From: Streblospio benedicti
Taxonomy: Eukaryota; Annelida; Polychaeta; Spionida; Spionidae
Assembly (NCBI GenBank): GCA_019095985.1
Contig: CM032666.1
Coordinates: 45,704,703 to 45,768,702 of the forward strand
Reading direction: 5' to 3'
DNA: 64,000 bases
Shown piece by piece: positions 11,319 through 25,500 of the stretch. The notes beneath the pieces were generated by a model. It was not told the origin of the DNA. It did not search any database and worked only from the letters and a program-made list of their open reading frames with translations. The position numbers were made by a program, and so were the translations under genes. Positions within the stretch are counted from its first letter, which is position 1. Each line of letters starts with the position of its first letter.

Positions 11319-11664
11319 CTTCCATGGCCGAATGGATACGGAGTTGGACTCGTGACCAGAAGGCCGTGTGTTCGCTTCCCGTTCGGGGCTGTTGAGTAAA
11401 CCTACCTCTAATAGATTGCACACAGTTCAGTTCCTTGAGGCTTGCACGTTAAATAGGTACGTGTCTGGCAAGCGAGTGTGAGTGATAAGCACGTCTGCGC
11501 TACGGTAGCGATGCGGTGCCCCCCCCCCCCCCGAGGAGTTGAGAAAGATATAGTGTGGTAAGAATGCCAATGACCTGGGCATGGTATAGTTGTAAAGTCG
11601 CTAAGGCACGGTAAAAAAAACTGTGAATTGCGATTGTAAATAACCACATTCACATTTACATAAC
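11319..11664 (+). mobile_element. tRNA-derived SINE family A, longest copy
   Basis: The head has a pol III A-box-like TGGCCGAATGG (11325-11335) and a B-box-like GTGTTCGCTTCCC (about 11368-11380). It is followed by a body of about 250 bp. The same body recurs at 35244-35478, and head plus upper body recur at 54172-54395 and in reverse at 41784-42028. A C homopolymer interrupts the body near 11520. It is not a tRNA gene: stems are imperfect and the sequence continues into a repeated body. Confidence 0.75.
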
Positions 11665-11769
11665 AAAAATCAACTGGGCCTAATTACTCGCTTGGCTTGT
11701 CTAAAATCAAACTTGGCGTCATATCTGATACTGCTAAAAATCATCAAATGCTACAGTGATGGATTTGAC

Positions 11770-12010
11770 CATGAACCCCAGGATCATGGGAGGGTGTGTA
11801 TGGTATGTAATATGTATACTAATATGATTTATAAACACTATAGTCTACAATACACATTACTACCCTTCTATATAATAGAAGTAATGTGTATGGTTTACCG
11901 TTTATAAATCATAGTAGTAATGTGTATTACGGTATATAGTGTTTGTAAATCATAGAAGTATACGTACACTATACATACTACACACCACTTCCATGATGCT
12001 GGGGCCCATG
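11770..12010. mobile_element. hAT-like MITE with 8-bp target duplication, family 4
   Basis: The terminal repeats are CATGAACCCCAGGATCATGG on the left and CCATGATGCTGGGGCCCATG on the right. They are flanked by an identical 8-bp direct repeat GATTTGAC (11762-11769 and 12011-12018). An 8-bp duplication is typical of hAT transposases. The interior is internally palindromic (TTTATAAATCATAGTAGTAA-like arms) and non-coding. A related tandem pair is at 19567-19848. Confidence 0.8.
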
Positions 12011-12489
12011 GATTTGACCACAGAATATCATCATACACGTTATTTCAATGTTTGCTCATAAGCTATATACTGTATGTGGTGAACCACGTACACAGTGATA
12101 ACTACTGCTCAAATCGTTTATCTTATAATGTTTGGTGATTTTTCAATCTCTTGTCTTGTACAAATATGACCAGATATGTTGGCCCACGGAATAATTTCGA
12201 TTTTATCTAATTACATGTATTTGGTGATTTGAGGTAAGATCTAAGCAACTGTTGACATACCCAACGATTTATTTCTAATATTTGCTGGCACATTTGTGCG
12301 AAAAATATTATTTTAGATACATTATTTGCTTTTGGATATAATTAAGCAGCAATTAAAAGGTAGCCTTTTCGGAATACGGTGTCCGGTTTCAATGCACCTG
12401 CAGCCTCTGAAAATCAATCAATGAGGTGATTTATCAAATGGCATAAAGCAAGCTAGTGCCACGACAATATTATCAATCAAAATGTAGGA

Positions 12490-12620
12490 ATTGACCACGA
12501 GATTGGAGTGTCAATCGCGAAATTGAGCATGCTGACGTCTGATTTACCCGAACGAAGTGAGGGTAAATCAGACGTCAACATGCTCAATTTTGCGATTGAC
12601 ACGACAATCGAGTGGTCAAT
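12490..12620. repeat. Foldback element with about 60-bp arms
   Basis: The left arm runs from ATTGACCAC at 12490 to GATTTACCC. The right arm runs from GGGTAAATC to GTGGTCAAT at 12620. About 54 of 60 positions pair, around a 10-base loop (GAACGAAGTG). It is non-coding. There is no clear target duplication. Confidence 0.75.
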
Positions 12621-12795
12621 CACCATTCTATCAGGACTAAAATCCATTTTATTTTAAAATAAATCATATTATAACATTCTCATTGCAAGTCAATTTTGCC
12701 AAAAAAAGAGCGCGCGGAGACCACAGCTCTAGTAAAAACTTTTTGCTCTCCGCTACACAGGACACGCCTTGCGACGTCAGCGGCTGTATTGATAA

Positions 12796-12930
<135 letters not shown>

Positions 12931-13060
12931 ATGCTATCGGGGGACCGAATGTAAACCGTGGTATATTTGTGAGGCCAAGATGCCCAGGCTTCACTGACAT
13001 TGACTATCATTAATATTCAACGAAGTGTAATCTCATATTTTTTGTCATGATCCCTCATAC

Positions 13061-13226
13061 ATACACAGATCCGTGGGGAGCAGGGGGCGCATGGTCTTTT
13101 CACACAAAAAACACGTAATTTTCATGGGGGTTTTGGCATCTTGAACTTCAAGCCCCGTCGCGCGCGGAACCTATGAAGTCCTGTGCGAGCGCTACCCCTT
13201 TTCTTAAAACCTGGCTCTGTCTGTGT
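13061..13226. mobile_element. MITE family 1, copy 3 (eroded)
   Basis: It begins with ATACACAGATCC and ends with AAACCTGGCTCTGTCTGTGT. The internal 'aattttcatggggg' and 'acccctttt' stretches match the other two copies. The ends have diverged from the AGGCAGATCCAGG consensus. Confidence 0.55.
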
Positions 13227-13598
13227 CATATATCATGACTTTACTTATATATGTGGATAATGGTGGTGGTCGTGGTGGTGTGTGTGGGGCGTGGGCGATA
13301 AGGGATAAAGAAATCCCACATCACTATTTTATTTTATCCATATTTCTCACATCCATAATTTTTTGGCCTTTTATCCCACATCCCACAAATTCAAAGCCTT
13401 TTCCCAGGGCATTTTCCCCTCATCCTACTTCCTTCAAATCTCTCATACCCCCCCCCTTTTAACCGGCCCTTTTGTTTCTATCACACCGGAAAGGGAAGGG
13501 GGTGGGGTGGAGCGGTAATCATAATGCAATCCACGATTTCACAATCAAATCATGGTCGGTTCGGTCCACTTATAAGCAGTCTTTCAAGAACCTGTGAA

Positions 13599-13660
13599 TT
13601 GAATTATTATCCCGAAATAGAAGGGGATATGCCCCTTCTTATTTCGGGCTTATTATTCAA
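13599..13660. repeat. Short perfect-core hairpin
   Basis: CCCGAAATAGAAGGGG pairs with CCCCTTCTTATTTCGGG across a 4-base loop. Outer AATTATTAT/ATAATAATT-like arms extend the stem. The role is unknown. It may be a relic of a foldback MITE. Confidence 0.6.
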
Positions 13661-14875
13661 ATCAACAGTTATTTCAAATAACTCCTCATCATGTCATATC
13701 AAGAGTGATTAATTAGCCTACTACTACTACTACCTAAAATGTATCAGTTTAGGAAAATTGTTGCTGATAAAAGGCCCAGTTAAAACGTATATTGTTCTTT
13801 ATTATTAAAAGCATGATAAACATTGAAAATGTGAAAGTTGATTATTTATAGGCTTGCAAAAAAGTAATCACTATTTTACCTGCGGACTGGTGTCCATGAA
13901 ATGTCTTATAATAGGAACTCTATTAGTGATATAAGGTTCATCTCAAAACATGCTGTTCTTCATTGTTTGCAGTATAATAAACATCAAAAGTTGAAAACAG
14001 ATTATTGTTCCCTTATAAACTTTATACTGCTCCCCTTAACACCCAGACCTCAATGCTTATATCTCGAGACTTATATAGCGTACGTGTAGGCCTATTTGGA
14101 AATCATTACACAACTGGACAGTCATTCACAACGCCCCCGGGCAATGTCTAGTTCCTAATTGCAAAAATAAACATGCGGATGCCATACGAGGTTGTAATTT
14201 TAGCTGAAATGGAGTCAATCTTGTAGTTTGTATTTAGTCAAAGATTTATAGAACTCTATAATATCTTTGACTTAGTTTAGTTCTTCTAATGTTAAACTTG
14301 TATGTATAATCTCTATAAAGGTATCATAAAAATGTATAAAATGTATATAACCTTAAGATTCTAACTGATAAATGTACTTTACAGTTATATTAGCCAGCAT
14401 AACACAGTTGTGGATCCGGAAATATACCTATACAAAATATGCATTCACTTTCAACAATAGGCTGCCTAATCACGACATGGTTCTCGATGAATTGGAACAT
14501 TTCTTATGCGCCTTTCTAAAAACTTCTTATTAATTTTTTCCATTTTTTTTCTTCCCCCACCCCCCCACCCCCCCTTTCTTTTTTTGCACTGCGAAAGTTC
14601 GGCACCCCAGTCTGTGGCAATATACATATATATATGCTAAAGAACTAAGTGATGTGCCCAGTTTTGCTGGGTGAAGTTCGGAAGATATATTTCATATTTT
14701 GTATTCGTTGACCGCCATGTTGAATTCAAATATAGGGCGTGACTTACATAACTAACGTTTCCATTGAAGTTAGTTTTTCCATACGTACACACCCTGATTA
14801 ATCATAACAATGTTGTGACAAGAGAAAACATCTGAATTTTGGATGATTAACATCAGCCATTACATCACATGTCCT
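13661..14875. other. Intergenic DNA, no gene recognised
   Basis: Low-GC sequence with a polypyrimidine/C-rich tract at about 14530-14585. Nothing else was recognised. Confidence 0.5.
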
Positions 14876-14965
14876 CTATCGTCGGTTTCACGGCTTTTTA
14901 CTTTACACGGCCTTTACAAGTTCATGTATCATATAGCCGTGAGATATGATGAGATATGATGATGG
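14876..14965 (-). mobile_element. MITE family 3, short reversed copy
   Basis: The left end ATCGTCGGTTTCACGGCTTT and the right end AGCCGTGAGATATGATGAGA match the two ends of family 3 in reverse orientation. The interior is shortened. Confidence 0.5.
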
Positions 14966-15417
14966 TGCTCTGTACTATACACAGTGATAGCCATCAATTA
15001 TTATAACATGTTTAGTTGAGAAAAGATATTATTTACAGAATTTACTTTATACAAAGGTCAATACAAATCTAATGACTACAGATAGATATACCATTTCTGC
15101 TACATCAACTTTCATTACTATCATTTGAAAAGTTTGGATCAAGTTGTTTGCTTGTTGCTATTGTTGTTGTGTTATTTTATTTTTTGTTTGTTTTAGATAA
15201 TAATAAAATCATGAGGTATGCTGCAGTTCTGTGTAGTTTACACGTCCCTAAACAAAACATTCTTTGAAAAAATCTTACAATATTCTTATGAAAGTTTTCT
15301 TTCATATAAACAAAAATAAATATAAAAAATACCGAGAAAACCCTGATCCACACAACGTCTCCTAATCACTGCTGATGTGGGGTTCGTTAAATTATGTTAA
15401 TTGTGTCATATTGTTAG

Positions 15418-15570
15418 ATCACGTGATACTGTTTTTTCTTTAAAGATCCAGACTAAATCGCACGATTGACGACTTGACGTTATCTTCGAGTCACGTGGTT
15501 ATTTTACCCTACCTACTTCACTTTCGTGACAGACGATAAATAAACGTGCATGGTGCTTGTTCAAAGTGAG
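15418..15570 (+). promoter_or_regulatory. Possible upstream regulatory region of the RhoGEF gene
   Basis: Two palindromic CACGTG E-boxes (15420-15425 and 15492-15497) precede an AT-rich ATAAATAAA (about 15537-15545) and a good splice-donor-like GTGAGT (15567-15572). That could mark a non-coding first exon of the plus-strand gene at 16376. No transcript evidence is available, so this is a weak inference. Confidence 0.25.
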
Positions 15571-16375
15571 TGTTTTATCATCTAACCGTTTGACATGATA
15601 TATTTCATTACGTATTATATAACTTACTTGAAGACGAGTGGGATGAAATTATATATACTGCTGACAACGTGTGGTATAAGCAAGACAAGCACAGTTGGGG
15701 TAAAGTTTTCAACACTAATCTACATCTAACGTTTTATATTTCTTTTTACGCCATTTCCGTGAAAATATCAAATGTAACTTACCAATTATGACAACGCACT
15801 TGTCTTGTGAAGTAGGTGGACATGAAATATTATATTAAATGTTTTAAGGATACCTCATGCAAAAGACTTGCTTTTCAGCACTTAGGAAAGTGTCTCAGAA
15901 ATGTATAGAGTTTTTACATTCTTGATACACCAGCGTAAGTTTGGATAAGAGATATTTTGAGGACATGCTGAGAAGAATGTCACACGTGTTAAAAATTAAA
16001 TCACAATTGGTGCATAGTATATCATAGACTTATACATTATTATCAAAAATGTGTGTGAACTTTAATACAGCAGCAGACCACCGCTGAGAGCCGTTTCATT
16101 TGAATATATGAGAAACTTTTATTAGCATTTTTATTTCAAAGTGCACCAATGCAAAGTAATTTGTATGTGTATAAGATCAAAAGAAACTTTTTTATGTTAT
16201 GCATAAGTAGTATCATGAAGTGAATGTTGTGTATGGCTCCATCATAGGGATCTATCATAACAAGAAAATGTTACCCAATTTTGGAATTAATGAAACCATT
16301 ATTAATGAGCTACACTGAAATGATTTCATGTAATAGGATACGTGGATAAATGGCATATCACTATAGGGTAGGACC

Positions 16376-16588
16376 ATGCGCAGAAATGAAATGCTTCATT
16401 CATTACCAGAGGACGAGGAGTTACCTGTAAAAGCTCCTAAGACAGCAAGACGCCTCAGCCTGAGGTCTCACTCACTAGGAGATGCAGTATCAGCCTTCAA
16501 GGGATTTCTCAGGCGGAGGAGGGTGCCTCCACCAAGGGACAACCTCTTCCATGTGTTGGTGGCTTTACCTGATGGCACTAAGCGGATA
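16376..16588 (+). CDS. RhoGEF exon 1 (N-terminus and start of RBD-like domain)
   Basis: The exon has 71 codons from ATG 16376 (A at -3, in-frame TAG a few codons upstream) to donor GTGAGT, phase 0. It encodes a basic region ARRLSLRSHSLGDAVSAFKG, FLRRRRVPPPRDNLF, and the first RBD strand HVLVALPDGTKRI. An acceptor-like ACTATAG just before the ATG leaves open that this is an internal exon with more coding sequence upstream. Confidence 0.7.
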
Positions 16589-19500
16589 GTGAGTAGATCT
16601 TACTATTTGTTTTAAACGACTAATGTTTTTGAATAAATTTACTTTGAAATGAAAATGTATTATTTCAAAGTTTATTATTATTCAATTTTGCATGTAACTA
16701 ATCTAGAGGAATTATTTAATAAATGACTCAGCATATAGATGTGTTAGATAATATAGAATTATTCTTAGCATTCTTTGATGTTAGAAAAACACATTTAAAG
16801 ATAATATAGAATTATTCTTAGCATTCTTTGATGTTAGAAAATGTTTTTACTCTCATATCTTTTAAAGCATCGGCAATCTCTTTTACAATACAATGCGCAT
16901 ATATATATGTTATAGTGTTGCAATATCTACCCATGGGTTAAGTAGTGACTTTCAAGTGCAGAAATTCGTCAGGCTAGGCTTACGTCAAAAGCAAAAGCAA
17001 TATTCATGTAGGCCTTGTGAGATTGTACGTGAGACATCACTGAATATTTCGGCAGTGGGGCTTTTGATTGGTTGGAATTTTTATGACGATGACTCAAAGG
17101 CACTTGAAATAATTTTGTTTACTATCATAACAAAATGTGACAGTGTGCACGTACCCCTCATGTAAGTTGCATAAATAGTTGTAGACCCTCTGAAAATTAT
17201 TGAAAAGACAGTTATCTCATTGCTTTGAATTTTAATTAGCTGATAATATATCACTTTGTCCTTCTTTTTCGGAATTGGGATTAATTAGGAGTTGATGACT
17301 CATAATACCTATTAACTCTTAATTATCTGATAACGATTTTTAATGAAATAATCTCAAAACAGCACATTTACATTTTATCATTGCAATGTACATGCACGTA
17401 AGCAATCTTGTCAGTTATGCTAGACTACTAATATTATTCTGGACTTCAATTTCTATATGCTTAGATGAATTTTATGTACCAAAGAATAAAAAGGTAATAT
17501 TGTTTTTGAAAATGCATCATAATTTTACAGTCACATGTATACAAGTTGGAACACTCCATCTTCCAATTATGGTGATAAGTTCGTCTGCTATTTACCTATT
17601 TCTTATACGTTTAAAATTAATGAGCTTATAATCTAATGATGTTAACTTATCTTCATATTAATTTATACACTTATAATATGTATATCACATGCAGGTATGT
17701 CATAATATGATTTAATATCAGTGATGATACATGTCTATTGGCATTCCCTATACACAGATATAAAATGCATTTTATTTGTGAACTTTTCTGTATAAGAATA
17801 TCAGTTATAAATGAATGATAGCAAACTTGATATGATCCTGCCCATTATATGTGTATTAAATATAATTTTATGACAATCGTTCAACAAAACTTAAATTATT
17901 GCAAAGCTGTTTTTCTGTTCATGAAAATATGAAACATGATTTCATTTAGATATGCAGACCAAGTCATTACTACAACAAAAGAAAGTTGAAGTTAAATGTT
18001 CAGTGAAAAAGAAACACTTTTGTTCAATAGGAAGCACTTCTTTCATGAATGGACCATTCATTCTAAATACAAAGCATTTCTAAATGATATGATATGCAGT
18101 ATTTTTGCCATGAGAATTTAAACATAAAAATATCTTGATAATGAAGTGCACACTGATCATTGATATATGGTACTTGATAGATTTACGTCTACATCTTTAA
18201 ACAATAAATCACGATTTACAACGTATGAACCTATGACACTGTTTTGAGCTGTCAACAAATAAACCTCTGCAGGTCTCTATGTTAGCATAAACAAGAATGA
18301 GTTCTTCATTGTACATTACTTTGTGTTCTTAGCCAGCAAAGTAAATTTGAAAATCTGTCCATCCTCAGAACTCTTTCCCACATTTATATTTAAGGAAGCC
18401 TAAACTTTGTCAAAAGTACACAGATCTTTCATTCATTTTCTGACCAATTAGAATTATAAAAAATAATGACAAACATCATATGTAAACCCTTTGGTGTCAC
18501 ATAAAACATGTTTGAGCAAATATTAATATTTGTCAGATCTATCTAGTTTTTTGTGTGACAAAATAAAATGACTATTTTTTTGTGTGTGAACAGTGATACT
18601 GTATTTCTTACCATAGTTTACGTTCCCATGTAAAATACGTAAATCAGCCAGATGAAGAGGCAATGCTGGAAATCTCCTTGTTCACATAGTTGATTTTGAC
18701 ACAGATGTCTCTATCTTCTTATGATATCCAGAAAGAAGGAGATGGCCGCATCATGTGGTTTTTCCACTATGTGAGCAAAAAACATCTCCTGGGGAATCAT
18801 GCGAGGCTTTGTCAGTTGTCAACCTTATTTATTTGTATAACATGGAGAGACCATTTCTTTTGATAAATATACATAAGCAGTAAATGTAATGTGCATGAGG
18901 GAGGAATACTTGAAGGCCATATGAATCCCTCAAATACATTTACATTGTGATACATTTGAACGTTACTGCAAACAGTTTTAGAAAATTTTTATGTAACTCT
19001 TAAAGTTTCAATTAATTGTATTATCAAATGTTTAGAGGCTTTTTATTGTCAGTGTTTACCACTTATAAAACATCTGATTTGCCATCATAAAATAAAACTT
19101 GGGTCAGTGTTCACACAAATGGTTTTCAGTGTTCAATGCTCTCAAGGATTTTCTTATTCACTCTCATTTTTCTTGAAGTCAACAGTTTAGATTGTCTGTC
19201 ATAAATATTTTCATTTTAATCAATTTGCCACAAATTGATAACTAGACTTTTAACAAGGTGAAAATAAATAATATAATGCATTTATCCCACATTACTCCAC
19301 AAAATGATCTAAGATCATACAATATGTATAATTTACAAGGCTAAAAAATGTATCCGAACATGTCTTTAATTATACCAAAAATTGCTGTTAAAATAAACCT
19401 TAAAACGAATATTATTGCTGTTGAAATAAACCTTAGAACGAATATTATAATCACTAATGATCGCTGTAAAACACAACATAACGGCCACAGTGCTCAGTGC

Positions 19501-22500
19501 TTGATTCAACAATTAAATTGTATTTCATGGAATCATTGGAACAATTAATATAGTGTTATTGCACCCATGGGCCCCACATCATGGGAAGGTGGTGGTAGTA
19601 GTGGCCCTGGGAGTAGTGGTGGAATGTATACTACATGTTCTATGATTTAAAAACACTATACAATACACAGTATTATTGTGATAGTAATGATATTATTGCA
19701 CCTATGGGCCCTAACATCATGGAAGGGTGGTGGTGGTGGTGGTGGTAGTATGTAGACTACTATGTTTATTAACACTATACCATATAATGTTTTTAAATCA
19801 TAGTGGTATACCCCCAGACCCCACCCTCACCCATGATGCTGAGGCCTATTATTGCACAGTTACTGGACTATTTCCTGGAAAGATATCAGTATTATAGCAT
19901 TCTATAAACCACTTGAAATAAAAAAAATGAAGCTGTTTGAAATTACGAATTTGAATACTTTGTATTTAACAAATTCAACAGAAATTATTCTATTTGTATA
20001 TTTATATAGATCTGTACATCATAACAGTCCTTTAAAAGCATAATGCATTTGTTCATTATCAGCACAGTGATATTTGTCAGGACAGTCATGTGATATAACT
20101 GGATACATTATGGCTTGGAAGGAATATGATGGCCATTATTGTGTACTTTGAAAAGAACTCAAAGTTATATTATAAGATATGATTTGCTACAAAATGAAAG
20201 TACAAACTCGTTAATTTGCAGTAAATGATGAACAGTTTTTTATTATAATTTTATAAGTAAAAGGAGAACTAAAAAGAATTCATGCTTTAAACAAAGTCTG
20301 TAGTCAATTTGTGCTCAATTTTTCATTTTGCTGTAATGCTTGAATCATTTTATATCAAATGAGATTGTGGGAAGTATTTTGATAAAGCAAGGGAAATGAT
20401 CCTTAATAAATGAATGTTGCCCAATCAAAGATACGTGTGATTATGAATTTATCATTCATTTCTTATGACAAATAATTTAATCTTCACCCAAAAAGTGTTG
20501 AAATCTTTTGTAACAAAAGTTTATTGTCAGTGTTTTTCTGTTTTTATTTTTTTGTTTTTGTTTTAATTGCCCCTTTCTAATGTTAAACAATCATGATTGA
20601 GATGTTTTCATCATTTCATACATGAAATAATGTAATTTGCATTATTTTCTATAAATCGCTGTGAAGAACCAACCATAAATCACGAGAATGAAATACCCTT
20701 TACAAAACATAATTACAAGACAAGGTCTACATAAAGTGCATCTTTTATCATCCTGCATCATAACTTTATTAACTCTTTCAAATACACTTCAGGGGTTACT
20801 AATAAAAGCAATGAAGGCCAACATAAACATTCCAATTTTTATTTCCTCCAATCAATAGTGTCTGTAAGACCCACAATTAGCATTATTATTTACTGCATCA
20901 ATAACTCCTTTCTTGTTTTCTTCTTGAGCCTAACGCCATCATGAAATATTACCACCCTTTGGCCATGTACATGCGTAAAGACTTGTGCCTTCATGTTGAA
21001 CTGTCTGTATTAGATTCTGTAAGGTGGTGGAATCAAGCCGTGAAAGTATTTTATTATCTGCTGGGATGTTTATTTGTCAAAGCAATCACAGTGTTCAGAG
21101 GAGTAGTTCACATGTTCTTTGGTCAGATGTCTTTTTAGTGTCTTATTCATCTGGATATCTATATGAATATAATTGATTGGATACATCACTTTTCAGTAAC
21201 TGCATATTTTATCTGAAAGCTCTTCACGTTTTATTTGAGGATATAAATAAAAACCAAAGGAAAATAGTTTATAAAATCTTTTGACTGATGGATAAATCTA
21301 CTATAAAGTAAAAGGTATGCCGTTTACATATCACATACACAGATTACTTGTATAAATTTTTATTAATCAAAGCAATCAATAGTATCGACATATGACAGCA
21401 TTAAAGGGTCATATTATTTCTCAATAAATTTTTATTTAAAAAAATCTAAGTTTAAAAATGGCATATTGACTTAATGTTTTTATGACAAAAAACACACATA
21501 GTTTTTAGTTTGTATCATTACAGTTGAACAATTCTTTTTAAAGTGAAGAAACGTATTTGTAAATGATAATGTTTGGTATTGTTATAGATATTGTACCTAC
21601 TACTCCTATGTAGTATGGACTTGCATAAATAAGTAATAGAATTGTTACATTGAAATCGATCTACTGATGAATAAATGAATATTTGCAATATAATCCAAAA
21701 TCATTGGTTTATACTGTAATTTAAAACACAATGCAACATTTTTCCATAAAAACTAATGCTATTTTTTAGTTAAGAACTACTTACGAAGTTTTCACTAGTT
21801 TTATTTATTTAATTTGTTACAGTATTGTTATCCAGACACATGTTGGGAGGATGGATTGACATTTGTAAAATCAAAATACCCAAATGAGGGAGGTGGTGAG
21901 GAGTGGTATGGGCGAGGTGTATGTAATAAACTACATATATGTTTGCTGGATGGCAATGAAAGATAACAGAAATTATTCATAAAATACCATTCTAAACAAC
22001 TCATCAAATCACTTGCTTTGGTTTAACGTTGTACATGTACATCATAGATCAATACCCATTTCATGATATTTCGTTTGTTTGAACGTGATTTGATATCCCG
22101 CATACTACTATACAGCTATATTTTACGATAACATTCATGAAAACACTTCTTTTTGTTCATTATCATGCGCTATGTCAAAGGGCTTTCCCCGAGGTGTTCT
22201 GCCATAATGCAGTGTGCAGTGTGTTTATACAACCCTGTGGTTCAATAACGCTCCTTAGTTTGAGTCCATGTCCAATGTGTCTGTGTGCATTTTAAAAAAT
22301 GAAAATATAGCTGAATGTCCAGATAATTCTGGTGATGGATAAAGGAAGATAAAGAGGTTGTACTGTATTTCATAAAACAGTGTTATATGTACTATCCATC
22401 CCCACTAAAAATTAAAGAATTATGATACATCATTGTGATAGTTTTTTGTTCGATCTCAGGAGTGTTTCAAGAGTTAACTTTGTTGAGTTAGTATGATTGA

Positions 22501-25500
22501 TATAATAGATTATATCATCATACTTACAGGGCTGCAGGTTGTTGAGCATAACGAATTATTTCTTACAACCAAGTGGTTTTACCATAGTAACAGGATCATG
22601 ATTTATATGTCCAATATCTATATTTTAACATCTGTTTTAATGGCTTAACTGGTTAATCTTACTAATAATCTGTTGTTTATGTGTTAACAATTGAATATTT
22701 GCAAAGAAATATTAAATACATAGGCTACCATATTTTCACTTAAATATATGAAACTCTCTTGTTCCGGCCTCTCATGATACATCAATTGTATCCCTTTACA
22801 ACAGTATTATTATATTCAAACATCTTTGTCGATTCTGTTCATTGTGATGCATCAATTATAGTGCAACGTTTGTGTTTGGCTGATGATTACTTAGCTTCGA
22901 TATAATAAGTAGGAACATTTTCACATTGCAAAAGCTTTAAGCCATATTCCATGGTATGGGAATAACTTTGACAAATCTACTGATGCTGAGACCAAACTTA
23001 TGGACTTATATTCATATACTCACATACTCTAAACATCCACACAAGTCCTCAAGCTCACTTTCAAGCCCACAATCAATTATAGTTCTTACTAAGTTCAGTA
23101 CCATTGAAATGTCAATGTGAACACTGCAAGTAAAATCTCACCTTGAAAATTGACCAAGTTTCAACCTAAAAGATGATGTACACTTCAACTTCAGCCACAT
23201 CAAATGTATTTCTTACAAGGCCAATATGTGTGTAGTGTGAAAGATTCCAGTATGCCAATGATGTGGCTTAGGGTAATATAAGGAATTTTGAAATAAATTA
23301 CCACTAAGAAAATTAAAAATAGGTTCCTTAAAAATATAAGTAATTTGAAAGTTTTTTTGGTAAATTATTTACCCTATTTCTATAGGTTTAAGAATGGAAA
23401 TAAGGTAAATTAATTTTACTAGATGTGATTATAGCTTTAACTAAGATGCTTTGCAATCAAATACAAAAGTTTATGATTGAAATATATCATGTTTACATCA
23501 AACAAATAGTTTGGCTTTATTGGTTTTTTATATGTTCATAGGATTCATATTGTGATCTTGGAATATTGTGATCATAGTTACTAAGTCATTATTGTGAATA
23601 TACACATTATCAGACAAAAACGAACATACATTGGAGGCTAAAAGTTCAGTAAATCAATCCAATCATAATCTTTTATATAACATAAATATACTTTAACTGG
23701 ACAGAATGACAATTTAAATGGACAATTTTATTTAATGGAGACTAAGAACCAAATTTTGAATGTACTTTGTCTGAAAACTAACAATTGTGTGAACATTTGT
23801 TGCATTTGATTTACATTCTAATAGTTTGCAGTTGGAAATAGATTTGATTTTTAGTTACAAGTTCCTAGTGTTGTCTCAAATTTACAAAACCATAATAATA
23901 CATGTCCAAAAATCTACAACCTGTATTTTAAACTGTATTAAACTGTATATTTTGTTCATTTGCTATTTTTGTGTATTACGTTATATTTTATTACATTGAA
24001 TAACAATGAAAACCTTTGAAATCTAAGCTTGTATTTTCTCATTTTACCTTATAGAATGTTTTGACTGATATTTTTCAATTGTCATAGAAATACATATTAA
24101 TCAAAATTGATGTATTGATCATTCATGTAACGTTATAATTCTTGCAGAATAATTCAACATGAAACAACTTGACATTAATTCCAATATATATACTATGCAT
24201 AACTTGTACAAAGATCTTGAAGCATACGTATAGTTTATGCCCAGTGTTTTATTCCACATAAACAACGAAAAAGATAATTTTATATCACTAGCTTAAATCT
24301 TTTTTGTAAATGTATTTATTGAAATTTGATAGCCGGTAATATGCTGCAAGAATAAGGCACTGGACTAGATAGAAACTAACAATGATTAATTTTAAAATTG
24401 CTGCTTCTTTGTTGCGCTAATTAGATGTATTTTACTAATTAAATTTCCTTCCACACAAGCTTGTCTGCATCAAATTAAACCGTCCTTATAATATTGCAAT
24501 TCATTGATAAAAAAGGAAGCAATTATGCTTCACTTACAAGTGTGGCAAGTAATAGTAGAATCATTGAATGCTTGATAAGATAAGAAATCAGACCAGGAAC
24601 TTAGCTGCAAATTTGTATTACACATTATACACTGATTGTACATGTACGTATGATTATGTACAATGTAATACAAAATGTTAATAGCTCTTAAAGCAATTAT
24701 GGGTGATCTTTCATTTCATTTACTAAGAATTTATTTTCTGGTAATTACATACATATTAATATACAAGATTCTCTCATCTACACAGATATCTCATCTACAC
24801 GAACATATATTTTCTTTTCAGATAGCAAAATTAGATGTTGACTTCGTATTTCATTAACCAAATAATTCTGTTTGTCTCACTGATGAATGTTTGAACAATT
24901 TCAAATAGGTTGTTATCTAACTTGGGATCATCTGTTCCTTGTATTGGTAAAATAAGTTTTATCTATTGTTCAAAATTTAATAAAGATTGCACTGTCAAAG
25001 GAGCCCATCTCCTCAACCCCTCCATCATTACTTGGCACAGCGGATATCTTGTAATTAATGACTTGGGTATAGTATAGACATAGGGTATTTTTCTTTAACT
25101 TTTATAGGTGTAGAATACATAGTGTCACTGCACTGAAAACTTTTATTTGCAGATGTCCTTAGATTATGTATTTTTGTACATTTTTATACATGTACCAGTT
25201 ATATGCATACTGTAATCTGTAAATAAATCACATACAATTTCATTTCGCTATGCTCGAAAATTTTAGAGAATTTGCAAAATTAGATTGCTGTGAATACGTA
25301 TTTAAAGAGTATGTTTTGATGACTATGCCAACATGGGTGATGATACAGGTGTTGGAAGTTTCTTGGTATACTTCGGTATTTATAAGTGACAAATGATAAT
25401 ACAGTTGGCATTAAAATACTGTCAATTATCCATTCAATGATTCAAAGAGAATGATTTGGAATCTTGATTTTACTACTCAATGGTTTCACTTCGCTTACAA

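Noticed and set aside
11325-11390. tRNA gene
   Set aside because: A and B boxes are present but cloverleaf stems are imperfect, and the sequence continues into a repeated SINE body.
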